Shown here one piece after another: positions 22,115-34,800 of a DNA stretch of 64,000 nt. Positions within the stretch are counted from its first letter, which is position 1. Every line of letters starts with the position of its first letter. A program made the position numbers and the translations under genes. The notes below the pieces were generated by a model that saw nothing but the letters and a program-made list of their open reading frames with translations, was not told the origin of the DNA and did not search any database. Source of the stretch: Adineta vaga (lineage: Eukaryota > Rotifera); contig CP075492.1 of the NCBI GenBank assembly GCA_021613535.1, positions 7,254,001 to 7,318,000 of the forward strand, written 5' to 3'.

Positions 22115-22668
22115 TTAATATTACTCACCTTGGTCATAAAATATTACTCCTATATAGGTGTTTATATAACGATGCATTAGTCTTGCGTAATATCATATCT
22201 CGATTGGTTATTTCCATAATTCGTATGTAGACGAAATGAGACATATTGAAGATTTCAAAATATTCTTATCTACGATGTGTGAGAATTCTCAGTAATGCAA
22301 TACAATACACGGTGTGTCAGATAAGAATTTGAAGAGTGAAGCATAAGGGATAAATACAATACGTTTACGAATATATATATATATATTTACTATCTAATGA
22401 TTACTGAAGCAGGAAAGACGTAGACAGTTGAAGTACAGATATAAATTTCGGTAATTATTATCCAATACTTCTTATAACGCATTGATAATTTTGATCTGGT
22501 CTTCTATTGGGTCGTCAAATGTCAATGCAATTGACGGTAGTACTGAAAGTGTTGTTAACTTTATTTACGATGCTTTTATTTTACGATTGTCATGTTCTTG
22601 ATCAAGATCTCGCATGAAATAAATCAATTTTCTGTTCTATTCAGTATCATATTTGAAAACAATACTCA
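22115..22668. other. Intergenic with short AT microsatellite
   Basis: AT-rich spacer upstream of the F-box gene. It contains an (AT)n run at about 22370-22386. No coding region is recognised. Confidence 0.45.
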
Positions 22669-22900
22669 CTAAGATTCAGAACATTTGCCAGTAAATGACC
22701 CTTGAGCGGTTCCAACTTTTGCGATGCGATCTTTCAAGAAACAAGCTCCAACTAAATTCATTGTTCATGCAATACATGTTGATTGTCTTTCGCAGAAAAG
22801 AGCACATTCAAATGACGAATCAACTACAATGATCGTCAATTCTTCGATATTACCTAACTCGTAAATTGGATTGGTCAAAAACTTTGCACATCGTTGTTTT
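22669..22900 (-). pseudogene. PAN/apple-domain fossil
   Basis: Reading the minus strand from about 22900, a Cys-patterned frame gives QRCAKFLTNPIYELGN, then SSFECALFCERQSTCIA, an in-frame TGA at 22767-22765, then MNLVGACFLKDRIAK and GSFTGKCSES before a TAG at 22671. The Cys spacing (CALFC, CIA, ACFLK, GKC) is that of PAN/apple domains, which mediate adhesion in secreted proteins. The stop, and the lack of any start or partner exon, mark it as a remnant. Confidence 0.55.
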
Positions 22901-23389
22901 TCGGTTGATACCTATTCAAATCAATAAGGCAGTGGGTTGATTTCATGCTTGAATGGATATCTTTACAAATTCTTATTATGACGAATTCTGGAGCAAAGAA
23001 TACACGGAGAACCTCGAATATATTTGTACAAATAAAAATCTACAAGCTTTATACGAAAACACACATAAACTTATATGTTTGTCAGGAAAGAGAGAAAAAT
23101 GTATCATAGAGATAGAGATATGTAGATGATAAAGGTTTATTGGTGGAGAATAGAACGCGATATAAAACAGACCAATATTATGAAGTTATTAAGTGTATAT
23201 ATTCAGTTGAAAACAGTGTTCATTTGATGCTTGTGGTCAACAACGATCAAAGAAAATTTCATGAAAAGAAAGTATAGTTATTCATACGTTCCTTTCTGTT
23301 ATCTATCGTTCGTAAATATTAGCTTTTAATCTTCACTCTATGACTCATTTCTTTTTCCTACGTGTCCTTTCATAACAAAAACTTTCACA
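22901..23389. other. Intergenic stretch before F-box gene
   Basis: AT-rich; no gene recognised. It should hold the promoter of the plus-strand F-box gene. Confidence 0.4.
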
Positions 23390-25129
23390 ATGTCGACAAC
23401 ATGGCTTGATCATTTACCAGTAGAAATTGTTTTTCAAATCTTTCGTTACTTGTCATCAAATGATATCGTCTATGCATTTGCTCATTTCAGTGAACGATTT
23501 CAACGTATTTTGATAACAAATTCTGAAAATTATTTAAAATTATATTTACCCACAAATAATTTCAAAGAATGGGAAATCATTTGTTCAATCATTGGTTCCT
23601 ACATTGAATTCATCGAGATCGATACATGTGATGTCTTCTTTCCATTATCGAATTTTCCTAATTTAAAATCTCTCGTGTTATCTTCGTCATGTAAATTAAT
23701 TGATGAACAATTAAAACTTATTATTGAAAATAAACAATTTAATAAACTTCAATCATTTGAATTATTCAAACAGAAACTTTTCGTCAATGAAACCGATCTT
23801 GACAATACAACAAGTCATAATTATCTACTTCCAAAAATTTGGAATTATCAAAATTCTTTAGGAATCGTTCATTATTCAGCTTTAATTCCAACATTTTCTG
23901 TTTTAAATCTAAATAATTTGCAAAGCAATCAAAATTTACATTCCCTAACAATAATATTAAATGAATTGAATGATATATTTACACTTCTATCATATACACC
24001 AAATCTAAACTATTTAAATCTTCAATCATATCCACCTAAAGTATTTCAAACAACAAACTATGGAAAAAAACATAAATTAAAAGAATTTCATTTAAAACTA
24101 AATAATAAATGGAATCGTTCAATTGATTTTAATCAATTAATCGATGTTATACATCAAATATCTTCAACATTAGTTTGTTTATCAATAAATTTTGCCACTT
24201 CATTTCTTGATCATACAAGAGGATCACCAATAGATCATTCGAAACTTGAACAATTCTTTGAAACAATGAATGAATTGAAAGAATTCCATCTATACGTTAA
24301 ATTACCAAGACAACACGAACAAAATATCAAGATTTTCTCTAACTTTCAAAAACAATTTTGGTCCAATCGGAATTTGTCATTTGGAATGTATGGAAATTAT
24401 TTGTATACAGTACCGTTTTATTTCAATTATCTTCATGAAGTTGATCAGAATTTTCATAGAAATCATCCTTTGAATGTCTGGTCCAATGTGCGATATATTG
24501 AATTATCTGTTGCATCGAATTCTAATGGAAACAATATTATACAAGAATTAAAACTGAAAATTCCAAAATTAATAATAATTTTATGGAGAAACTATTCCGA
24601 TTCAAATTTCAATTACAATGAAAAAAAGAATACTATGATAAATCATATTAATATTATTCATTCTAGTTTTCGAGATTCTTTGATATATTCAAATGAAGAT
24701 TGGTATGTTTTCACATTACTCGAATGCACTCATTTATTCTTACGAAATGAAGACGCTTTTTCTGCAACAGCAAGAGTAAAACTACGCTTGAATTCTATTC
24801 AATATATTGGCCTTGTAAGACTGTCGAAACTTCATCAGTTTTGTCTTTTCAATGTTCCACATGTGGATTTTTCGATCGATAGAAAACGTGCATCATTACA
24901 ATGGTATGCGCATATCCTAACGAAATTTATCAAAAGTTTCCAATCTTTAGAAACAATAAAGATCTTTATTGAAGATTCACTTTCTTCAAATGAGACAAAT
25001 TCAAATACAGAAACAGAACTAATCGAATTGATTGTATATTTAAATATGAATGATGAAATTTTAAGTCATTTTAAACTTAAATACTATTCCGATTATTTTC
25101 TATTGAAAAGAATAAACTTATATACATAA
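23390..25129 (+). CDS. F-box protein, long LRR-like form
   Basis: Single exon, 579 residues. F-box at about residues 5-42 (LDHLPVEIVFQIFRYLSSND) followed by irregular leucine-rich segments: FPNLKSLVLSSS, NLHSLTIILNELND and PNLNYLNLQS. Expected to recruit substrates to an SCF ubiquitin ligase. It is Asn/Ile/Lys-rich, in keeping with local AT bias. Its stop lies only 125 bases upstream of the rhamnosidase start, in the same direction, but the two are unrelated in kind and operon-like linkage is not implied. It resembles the 557-residue F-box gene at 39.4-41.1 kb in length and layout. Confidence 0.82.
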   Translation: MSTTWLDHLPVEIVFQIFRYLSSNDIVYAFAHFSERFQRILITNSENYLKLYLPTNNFKEWEIICSIIGSYIEFIEIDTCDVFFPLSNFPNLKSLVLSSSCKLIDEQLKLIIENKQFNKLQSFELFKQKLFVNETDLDNTTSHNYLLPKIWNYQNSLGIVHYSALIPTFSVLNLNNLQSNQNLHSLTIILNELNDIFTLLSYTPNLNYLNLQSYPPKVFQTTNYGKKHKLKEFHLKLNNKWNRSIDFNQLIDVIHQISSTLVCLSINFATSFLDHTRGSPIDHSKLEQFFETMNELKEFHLYVKLPRQHEQNIKIFSNFQKQFWSNRNLSFGMYGNYLYTVPFYFNYLHEVDQNFHRNHPLNVWSNVRYIELSVASNSNGNNIIQELKLKIPKLIIILWRNYSDSNFNYNEKKNTMINHINIIHSSFRDSLIYSNEDWYVFTLLECTHLFLRNEDAFSATARVKLRLNSIQYIGLVRLSKLHQFCLFNVPHVDFSIDRKRASLQWYAHILTKFIKSFQSLETIKIFIEDSLSSNETNSNTETELIELIVYLNMNDEILSHFKLKYYSDYFLLKRINLYT

Positions 25130-25254
25130 TTGAAGATTTTGTTATTGTTGCTGATTACTCGATGTCTTTCTCTTTCTTCGTTTACTCTTAAACATTGTTG
25201 ATAAGATTCTTATCTATGGTCTTCTATGACCACATTGTAACATTAAGTTTTAGA

Positions 25255-28188
25255 ATGACTAGATTCTCTCTGTATCTATTGATATTTCATGCTGTATTGC
25301 TTTTTGAAAATCTTCACGCATCATCACTGTGTTCTTCACCACAACCACGGCATGTTCGAATTGATTATCATGATGTGGATACTCATCATGATCTTGTTGT
25401 TAACACACCTATCTTTTCGTGGACTATTGATAATGAAGAATATCTTTGCAATGGCACGTTGTTACGTGGTATTCATCAAATCGCATATCATATCACTATA
25501 ACACGGATACATAGTTTTTACTTTTCAACAGAAAGTTCTTCTTCTTTGATATACAACTCAGGTCGCATTGTTTCCAATGTATCAATAAATATACTTTGTG
25601 ATAATGCAACATTAATATCGGACACACGATATAAATATTCCATTCAATATTGGTCATCGACAGGTGCAGTCAGTCAACTTGCAATCGGTCAGTTTCGAAC
25701 GGCATTATTCAATCCAAAAAGTGAATTAACAGCAAATTGGATTGGTTCACGCCAGATTAATATGAATGAATTGAGACGTGAATTTTATATTCCACAAAAT
25801 GTACTTTCAGCAACTGTATTTATAAGTGGTATGGGTTACGGTATCTTATATGTCAATGGTATCAATGTTGATCCTTCACGTCGTTTTGATCCTGGTTGGA
25901 CTACGTATACACAACGTGTCCTGTATGTTTCATATGATGTAACGCAATTGTTACAAGGTCAATCTATGAATTGTATTGGTGTACAATTAGGACTTGGATT
26001 CTATACAAACGAACAATGGGGTGGTGGTGTGCCAGCACCAGCACCAGAAGTATTTGGTCCACCAGCACGATTACTCTTACAATTGAATCTACTATTAAGT
26101 GATCATTCAACAATGAACATTAGTACTGATACAAAATGGCTCGGTCGTGAAGGTGCTCATCGTAAAGATAGTATATATATGGGAACATTTTATGATAGTC
26201 GTGCTGAACGTTATAATTGGTCTACTCCTACTTTTAATGATCCCTACAGTCTCTGGTTGAATGCTTCTTCCATTGAATCACCACTATCGTCACCAACTGG
26301 TCAATTGACATATCAAACTATGGATCCGATACGCATTAGTCCATATGCATTACATATTGCTACATCAGCAGCTCGAACTGGTTATAAATCAATGCCATCC
26401 GGTGTTATTGGTGGTAATATCATGGATGGTGGTGTGTTCAATGCAACAGTCATTCCAAATCAACAAGTACCAACTTATGATGTTTCACAGAATATTGCTG
26501 GCTATTGTACATTAACTATTACGGGAAGAAAAGGAATGACTGTATCAACACGACATGCTGAATTATTGAATGCACCTAGTATCAATGGAATTCAATATCA
26601 AGGACTCAATCAAGCGAATTATCAGATTATTACTGCTTCTGATGATTTTATCATTCAAGGTATTTCACACGAAGTATTAGCACCATTATTTACGTATCAT
26701 GGTTTTCGTTATATTTCAATATTTGCTAATTATATTGATATTGAATCAGTTGTATGCGCAGCCATTCATAGTGAAACAAAACTCATTGGCAATTTTACTT
26801 CGTCATCACTCGTACTCAATCAAATTCAACATAATATTCTCTGGTCACAATTGAGTAATATCATGTCAATTGTAACCGATTGCAGTCAACGACAAGAACG
26901 ACGAGGATGGTTAGGTGATGCAGCACTATCTGTCGATGTTGCACTATTTAATTTTGATTTGTATGGATTATACGTCAATACTTTGCAGAATATTGCTGAT
27001 GTTCAACATGAAGATGGATCAATTCCTGATACAGCACCATATGCAGTCGGTGGATATGTCGCAGATCCATCATGGGCTCATGCTTATCCAGAGATTACGT
27101 GGCGTTTGTATCAACATTACAATGATACTGCCATAGTAAAACAACATTATATTGGAATACAAAGATGGGTAGATTATTTGACAAATCGTGCAGAAAAAAG
27201 TGGTCTGGCAAATATGTATTTTGCTTATGGTGACTGGGAAACGCCGGTAAACTATCCAGTAACAAATAGTTCTCTAGTCTCAGCATTTTCATATTTAAGC
27301 GATGTACAAATAATGATTACTCTCTCAAAAATTCTCAATAATCAAACAAATATTGATAAATATAGTAAACTATATGAACAATTAGCAGTCGAATTTCATA
27401 CGGTATTCTACAATCCTCAAGTAAATGGTTATGCCGAAGGATATCAGACAGCCAATACTCTAGCCCTACGACTACCCAATGTTGTTCCCGCTAATCTTCG
27501 TACCTCGATTCTGAAAGCACTTGTAGATAATATTGTTCAACATGCAAATCATTCGACTACAGGTATTGTTGGTACAGCTGCATTATTTCCAATTCTGACC
27601 GAAGCTGGCTATCATGATTTGGCTGTAACTGTGGCTACTCAAATAACATATCCATCCTTTGGTTTTATGTTCAATAATGATGTACAAAATGCGACTACTA
27701 ATTGGGAAACATATCATGCTTTACTCAAAGGTCAAGGAGGTACAGATAGTCTCAATCATCATATGTTTAATAGTATTGGTGCTTGGTTTTATCGATATTT
27801 AGCTGGTATACAATTGAATGGTTTTATTGATGATCTTATTATTCATCCACGACTAACCACATTACTCTTCGATGTAGAAGCAGAAGTATATACTATCAAT
27901 GGACCTATTCTTGTTTCGTGGAAACGAGATATTGATAATAATACAGTTATATATGATATTACTGTACCACATTCATATCATGCTATTGTTACATTCGAAC
28001 CTATGAAATCATCTGCACAATGTATATCAATTGAAGAAAATGGTATACTAATTTGGCAACAATCTTTGCCACCGATAGAAATAAAAGTCCAAGGTATTTT
28101 ATGGGTACGTTCTGATACAAAGATCAAAGGTGCAATGAGTACTCGTATACAGAGTGGTTCGTATCAATGGAAAATACAATGGAATTAA
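25255..28188 (+). CDS. Secreted GH78 alpha-L-rhamnosidase
   Basis: Intronless, 977 residues from the preferred start at 25255 (997 from the upstream ATG at 25195). The later Met is chosen because it opens a signal peptide (MTRFSLYLLIFHAVLLFENL). The order fits GH78: an N-terminal Ig-like domain (about 30-160), a rhamnosidase N domain with YVNGINVDPSRRFDPGWTTY, then the (alpha/alpha)6 catalytic barrel. The acidic catalytic loop DCSQRQERRGWLGDA begins at base 26878. A second acidic residue sits in ATTNWETYH, followed by DSLNHHMFNSIGAWFYRYLAGI, which matches the family's end of barrel. The enzyme should release L-rhamnose from plant or microbial glycans outside the cell. The family is mainly bacterial and fungal, so horizontal origin is likely. 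Confidence 0.92.
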   Translation: MTRFSLYLLIFHAVLLFENLHASSLCSSPQPRHVRIDYHDVDTHHDLVVNTPIFSWTIDNEEYLCNGTLLRGIHQIAYHITITRIHSFYFSTESSSSLIYNSGRIVSNVSINILCDNATLISDTRYKYSIQYWSSTGAVSQLAIGQFRTALFNPKSELTANWIGSRQINMNELRREFYIPQNVLSATVFISGMGYGILYVNGINVDPSRRFDPGWTTYTQRVLYVSYDVTQLLQGQSMNCIGVQLGLGFYTNEQWGGGVPAPAPEVFGPPARLLLQLNLLLSDHSTMNISTDTKWLGREGAHRKDSIYMGTFYDSRAERYNWSTPTFNDPYSLWLNASSIESPLSSPTGQLTYQTMDPIRISPYALHIATSAARTGYKSMPSGVIGGNIMDGGVFNATVIPNQQVPTYDVSQNIAGYCTLTITGRKGMTVSTRHAELLNAPSINGIQYQGLNQANYQIITASDDFIIQGISHEVLAPLFTYHGFRYISIFANYIDIESVVCAAIHSETKLIGNFTSSSLVLNQIQHNILWSQLSNIMSIVTDCSQRQERRGWLGDAALSVDVALFNFDLYGLYVNTLQNIADVQHEDGSIPDTAPYAVGGYVADPSWAHAYPEITWRLYQHYNDTAIVKQHYIGIQRWVDYLTNRAEKSGLANMYFAYGDWETPVNYPVTNSSLVSAFSYLSDVQIMITLSKILNNQTNIDKYSKLYEQLAVEFHTVFYNPQVNGYAEGYQTANTLALRLPNVVPANLRTSILKALVDNIVQHANHSTTGIVGTAALFPILTEAGYHDLAVTVATQITYPSFGFMFNNDVQNATTNWETYHALLKGQGGTDSLNHHMFNSIGAWFYRYLAGIQLNGFIDDLIIHPRLTTLLFDVEAEVYTINGPILVSWKRDIDNNTVIYDITVPHSYHAIVTFEPMKSSAQCISIEENGILIWQQSLPPIEIKVQGILWVRSDTKIKGAMSTRIQSGSYQWKIQWN

Positions 28189-28842
28189 TAAGAAAAACTA
28201 ACGAAGATTTATATCATCAGCAAAGATAGTTATTTTAAATCGTTCTTTTCATTTTAATTTTCTTTGAAATTCTATCTAGTATTTATGACGAAATATTCAA
28301 TTCCTTTTGCAATACATAGACTACGTGTATATGTTATTTAAGGACATTAGAACGAAAAGAAAAAATAGAAATAAAATACATGTGCGTATGTGTAATTATA
28401 GAATGCTAACAGATGAAGAGAAGAACAGAAAAGAAAATTATAAACTCAATGACACAAGTAACAAAGTCTTATTATTAATCTTATCTTTCTCTTTTTTGAT
28501 TCATCAGATATATTTATACGTATGTATATTCCTTCTTTCGTATCATTTTCGATTTATTCATTTTTGCAGAACAGATCTTACTATTTTTTTGAGTTGTTAT
28601 TGGTCCGTATACTACCTCCAATCTAATAATATTATACTTCCTGACTCATACATGAGAGCATGTGATGATAATAGACCGAAAATAGAACCAAAAATCGAAA
28701 CAAATCAACAAATATAATTGGTTGCTTTTGAAATAACATCATTTTTAGTCATCAAACATCGACCGCTGGGTTCATTTGTGATTTTTTTTTCATCGTCATT
28801 CGCGTCTTTATTTCATAACTACTGATACGATTCTATTTTTAG
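28189..28842. other. Intergenic with one doubtful open frame
   Basis: A 136-codon plus-strand frame (28307-28717) is rich in Lys, Ile and Tyr and has no recognisable domain. I think it is chance. The stretch should include the promoter and 5' UTR of the acyl-CoA synthetase. Confidence 0.35.
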
Positions 28843-31646
28843 ATGACTTTAACTGCGTCCGAACGTACATTTAGAGATATAAGAGATCTCGTATTTAAAC
28901 GCTTTTTTGGAAGATTAATTAGAAAATTATTTGGATTTTATATAACGTTTTTATTCGTCTATATACCATCGTCAATCTATTATGTTGTTACATTAGGAAA
29001 ACCGAATGAAAATTATCAAAAACAACGACGAATTCGTGCGAAACAAGTTGATGAATCGGATCCATTATCACCTTATCGTGCTGTCGAAGTACTCGATAAA
29101 CTTAGAGAACAACCTGAAGAAGGAGTTAATACTCTAGCTGATATTCCAGATTTATGTGCGAAACGTTATGGAGATAAAGAAACAATGGGTGTTCGAGAAG
29201 TGACCGGTGTTGAGGAAGAAAAACAACCAAATGGAAAAGTTTTCAAAAAGGTTTGTTGATTTCTTTCTTCAACATCTTGTATTTATTTCGATTCGAATTA
29301 AATATTTAGTTTTCATTTGGTGAATATCAATTTACAACATATCGACAAGCATGTGCTCGTATTGATGCCATTGGCCGTGGTTTACTTTCATTAGATACTA
29401 AACCTGGTGATAAAATATTGATTTTTTCAGAAACACGTCCCGAATGGTTATTAACTGCATTTGCTGGTTTTCGACATAGTTTAACTGTGGTAACACTTCT
29501 ACCAACATTAGATGACGAAGGTATCAAACATGGAATTAATGAAACAAACATAAAAACAATTATTACATCACAAGATCTTCTTTCAAAACTTGATGTAAGA
29601 AACATGAATAGATGGAATGTAGAAGATGAACTTTGTTTGTTTAGAAAATATTAGATGAAACAGAAAAAGTTCGTCATGTTATTTACTTTCCAGCTCGAGC
29701 AAAAGTTGATCGTGAGAAAAAACCGAAAGAGAAAACGAATATTCAATTTATTCCAATAGAAAAATTAGAGAAACAAGGAAAAGAAGCAAATATTGGTAAA
29801 TTGTATTGTTTTATTCGTTTCGATTTTGTCTTTATTATTTCATTTAGATGAAGAAATTTTGAAAAAACGACCTAAGAAAGAAGATATTGCTGTTATTATG
29901 TATACAAGTGGAAGTACTGGACCACCCAAAGGTATTTTAAACACTTGTTTTGAAAACAAGTTGTACTATTCATTTGATTTATGTTTGTAGGAGCATCTAT
30001 TCGACATGAAAGTGTGATTGCTGCAATAACTGGTCAAAAGGAACGTGCGTTTACAATAGTTGATGTCGAAAATGATATCTTCATTTGTTATTTACCATTG
30101 GGTCATATTTTTGAACTATGTTGTGGTTTGTTCATCTCATTGAAATTAGTTACGAAAGATGAATATTTTTATTAATTTAGAAATTTTGGTATTCTATGGT
30201 GGTGTCAAATCTGGTTATAGTTCTCCTCAAACGTTAACTGATCAATCAACCATGGTTAAAAAAGGTGAAAAAGGTGATTTACAAGTTCTTCGACCAAGTA
30301 TAATGAATTGTGTTCCTGTAAGATGAATTTCTTTTCAAAAGTTAATCATGTTTTGTTTGTTGTCTATTAGACCATTCTTGAACGTATTCAACAAACAGTC
30401 TATGGAAAACTAAAACAATCCAATTTTTTTCTCCGTCAACTTTTCAATCTTGCTTATACAATCAAAGTAAAGCGTTTAGAAGCTGGTTTACCAACACCAA
30501 TTCTTGATTTGTAAAATTGTTTTCTTTATTTATTCTATTGTGAACTTGAATATATATATATTTAGTTTGATGTTTTCACGTTTCAATAAAATGGTTCTTG
30601 GCGGTCGTACAAAAGCATTATTATCTGGTGGTGCAATTTTAGCTGATGTTACTCAACGATTTGCTGAATGTGTTTTATGTGTTCATGTTTTTCAAGGTTA
30701 CGGTCTCACAGAAACATGTGCTGGTGGAACTATTGCTGATGGTAATACTTTATTTATCTTCAATACACTAATTAATTGAAACATATTCTATTTAGAATAT
30801 GATATTACTGTTGGTCGAACGGGATATCCGATTGTATCAAGTGAATTTCGTTTAATTGATTGGGAAGAAGGAAAATATAAAACAACAGATAAACCAAATC
30901 CACGAGGTGAAGTTCTTATTGGTGGAAAAGTTGTTGTCGATTCATATTTTGGTGATGCAGCAAAAGAAAATGATAGTTTTAAAGACATTGATGGAACGAA
31001 ATATTTCTATACAGGAGATATTGGAGAAGTTTTTCCTGATGGAACATTGAAAATTATTGGTATGTTAAGTTTTATCGTTTAAAGAAGTTAACATTTCGAC
31101 AAGTTTTCATTTAGATCGAAAGAAAGATGTAGTAAAATTACAAAATGGAGAATTTGTTTCATTAGCTAAAATTGAAATGGCAGTAAAGAAATTATTATTT
31201 GTTGATAATTGTTGTGCGTGTGCATCTTCTTCAGCTGAATTTACAGTTGCTTTAGTTTGTCCCAATCCAAAAGAAATCTCAGTAAGTTCATTGAAAATTA
31301 TGATTTGTTATGTTTGACTGTTGTGTAGATGTATGCAGAAAAACATTTCAATGAAAAAGATTGGAAAAAAATTGCTGATGATGACGATTTCAATGATGAA
31401 ATTCTTCGAAAAGTACAAGATATTTGTCGAAAAGATAAATGTCAAAGTTTTGAAATACCAAAACGTATTAAAATTGTTCAAGATAGTTGGTCACCAGAAA
31501 GTGGTTTAGTTAATGATGCACTTAAATTAAAACGAAAAGCAATTGGAGAAAAATATAAAGATGATATTAAGAAACTTTATAAAGAGAAATCCAGTGAGAC
31601 AAAGAAGAAGCCAAGAAAAGATGGCGATGAGAAGAAACAAGATTAA
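28843..31646 (+). CDS. Long-chain acyl-CoA synthetase (ACSL3/4-like)
   Basis: Eleven exons (28843-29250, 29310-29594, 29645-29795, 29848-29931, 29991-30125, 30181-30317, 30371-30510, 30566-30741, 30796-31059, 31115-31281, 31329-31646) sum to 2265 bases, 754 residues, every phase consistent. It activates long fatty acids with ATP and CoA for lipid synthesis or oxidation. An N-terminal membrane anchor (GFYITFLFVYIPSSIYYVV, about residues 31-49) places it on ER or lipid droplets. The AMP-binding P-loop MYTSGSTGPPKG spans the exon 4/5 junction. YGLTETCAGG, YTGDIGEVFPDGTLKIIDRKKD and the FVSLAKIE lid follow. A Lys-rich tail ends the protein. This is a conserved vertical gene, in contrast to its intronless neighbour. 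Confidence 0.93.
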
Positions 31647-31829
31647 GCATTAACATAGAAGCAAAAATGTATTTTTTGTGTTTTATTTTTATTTTATTTC
31701 CGCGTTTGACATTCGTTCTATATTTTCTCATTAGATTAACGTTTCTAAGTGTATTTTCTACGATTGAATATAAAACATTTCTCTGTTTATTATTTGTGTT
31801 TGTATTTTCATCTTTGAACAAATTTGTTT

Positions 31830-34800
31830 TTATACTATGTTTGGTTTCATAAAAACAAACACTGTGAAAATCATCATCGATCTAGATACAATCAAATTAA
31901 TACCACATCCAGATGTTACCGTTGTTGTTATTGTTGTTGTCGATACAGTCGTTCGAAGTGTTATCCATATACTGGGACACCCTCCTACCGTCGAATGAGC
32001 TGATGCAATTGCTGAATTCATGTCTAAATAATATCCATTTGACATGACATGTCTTATACATCCACTGAATGTATTGACTTGTGTTAAACTTGGATAAAGA
32101 CCCGATATTAATGAACCTGTAACTGGTAAACCGCCAAGATATAATTGAACATTAGATAAACCATATGTATTTAATGTTGAATTAAAACCTTGTAATACAT
32201 ATTGACAATCATTAACTGTTACAAGAATCAATGAATCAACATACTAGCAAGAAGAAGAATTAGAAATGATGAGTTTTAAATGAACGAATACATACTTGAT
32301 ATTCAACATGATACCATGTTGATGCATTGATAACTGTATTTGTTGCATCGAGTATTCTATCACGAAAATGAAATCTTAATCTTGATTGATAGATTTCAAC
32401 AGCTATCCAAAAGAAATCATTGATATCTGTTATATTACGTCCATATAACAAAATTAAACTATCGACTACTGCTGGTCGAATAGTAAAATCAAATGAAAAA
32501 CGTGTTGGAGCACGATTTGAAAAATACATTCCATCAAAAACAGCATATCCATCACCATTAGCATGAAATGTTCTTCCAAGAACTTGACAATAAGGACCAA
32601 GTGGAGCATAAGCTTGTAATGAGGTGCATGGACAATAAGTAAAATTATTGAATGAATATGTTGTACAACCAGCTTGTGTATTAGTAAAATTAAGTGAATA
32701 AGTAGAATTGACACAATCAGCAGAATCAACGACATTAATACCAATAAAGGATGTTTGATTTGTATCAATAGCATATGGTAATGGTTGAATAGTTCGTGTT
32801 GGACGACAAACAGTATCTGAAAAAAGAAGATTTTCTCTAAATTGAATTGATTTTTTTAGAAATAATTCTTACCAGCTGGACAAACATAATTTGTACATGG
32901 ATTTGGTCCACTAGCACTTGCTGTAATACCATAACTCGATGAAAATCGAGCAAGATTAGTATTAATAGTATTTTCAATATCACTTTTAGCTAAGGAAGAT
33001 ATATAAAAAACAACATCTGTTAATGCTTGTTGTTTTGCTTGATCAAATGGTAAAGGTGGATAATATGGACTACGATATCGAAAAACAGGACGAATGGCAA
33101 GAATATTGATAGAATCAGCAGTGACAAGTAAAATTGATGCCAAAGCATTTCGAAGAACATTCAAGCGATTACCAAGTGTTGGATCGATTAATGTTTCAGG
33201 ATATTCACCTAGGAAAAACAAAAATAGAGCTTTTTAACTAGAAATTGATTAGAAATATTACCTTGAATACGAATAGTTGCTGCTTTTCGAACCCATTCAG
33301 TATCAACACTTTGAACTCCGAGTTCAACTGTACCGACAGCTGAAGAAGGTACATTTGGTTTTGTTACATCCACGATTACGGTCGATGTTCCTGGATAAAG
33401 TGCATCCGGTGTTCTTAAATATCCTTGTGTTGCCGTAAACGATTGTCCATTACTAGAAGATCTAACAGAATATGTTCTACTAGCTCGAAACCAATCATCT
33501 GGATCATTAACATAAATTGAACCAAGTGCAACATTTCGTAATGAATTTATATAACCATTAGCATAAATAACACTAATCGTTTTATAGCCATTGGAAATCG
33601 GATAGTTATTTAAAACATCTCCAACAATAATTGGAATTGTTGATATTGCTGAGAAACCTTTGTTATCACTGGCTTTAAATGTGACCGTTAAATTTTTTGT
33701 AGCAGTTCGATTTAAAACACCATTGTAAGTTAATCGATATGAACTATTATAACTCAAAGTTGGTCCAGATAACGAAAATGTTGATGGAGATAAAATTTCT
33801 ACTTGAAAAGGTACAGTATTATTCTGTGCTGGATCATCATAATCAGTAAATATCACTGTAGTACTTGGATTTACAACACCTTCTGTTAAAATCCATGGTG
33901 GATTCTAAATATCAAAACGATTTTTTCGTAAAAAAGAGAAACTGTTTATTCCTAAGCAAACTTCTTACTGTTGGTATTGGCGCATTATTATTTGTATCGA
34001 TGACTGTGATACTAACTGGTGCATAACTTGAAACACCTAATCCATCTTCATCAGTAACACGCATGGTAAAATTATAGATTGGAGCACCAAATGGTAAATC
34101 ACGAGAAAGACCCGGTGCTGCTATGCCAATAGTTGTCTGATTACTTGCTTGATTTAGATATAGGCTATTGAGATTCAATTGATTACTTTGAGTAACAATA
34201 GCATACACAAGTGATGTCGCTGGAATATCAGGATCAGTGGCACGAATCTAAATATCAAAGATATAGATATGAACATTCTTTTGTTATACTATAATTTAAT
34301 CAAATGAAACAATAGGTTTGTAAGGTCATACGCTTCGTATCTTGCTGACATTTCAATATGACAATAGAAAAGATATCCTTGTGAACAAATTAATCTTCAG
34401 CTTATTGAATTCATTCGTAATGACATTAATCTTTTTTTTCTCACTTTACTAATAAGTCCTGAATATACATATATGAAACTTCAAAGTTGAAGGATACTGA
34501 AGAGTTCAAACATTTTTGTAAATATTACTTACCACTGGCCCATTGAGAACAGAAATAGCAGTTCCTTCTTCGACTGCATATTGGTAGGAAGTAAAACCGG
34601 GCATTAAATTAAAATAAGGTGCTCGTGTATTTTGTGGTATTAGAAGAATATTCACTGTCAATGTTGCTAAATTCTGTGTATCAAATGCTGTCAATACCAA
34701 TGTGTAATTAGGTGTTACTTCATAACTCAACGGTCCAACAACATAAAGTTGACCTATTGCTTGATATTGTGTACGAGATGTATCAGCAACATTATCTGAT

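Noticed and set aside
22370-22386. (AT)n microsatellite
   Set aside because: Too short and common in such DNA to be meaningful.
28307-28717. 136-codon frame upstream of acyl-CoA synthetase
   Set aside because: Composition reflects AT-rich DNA and no domain or splice logic is visible, so it is not called as a gene.
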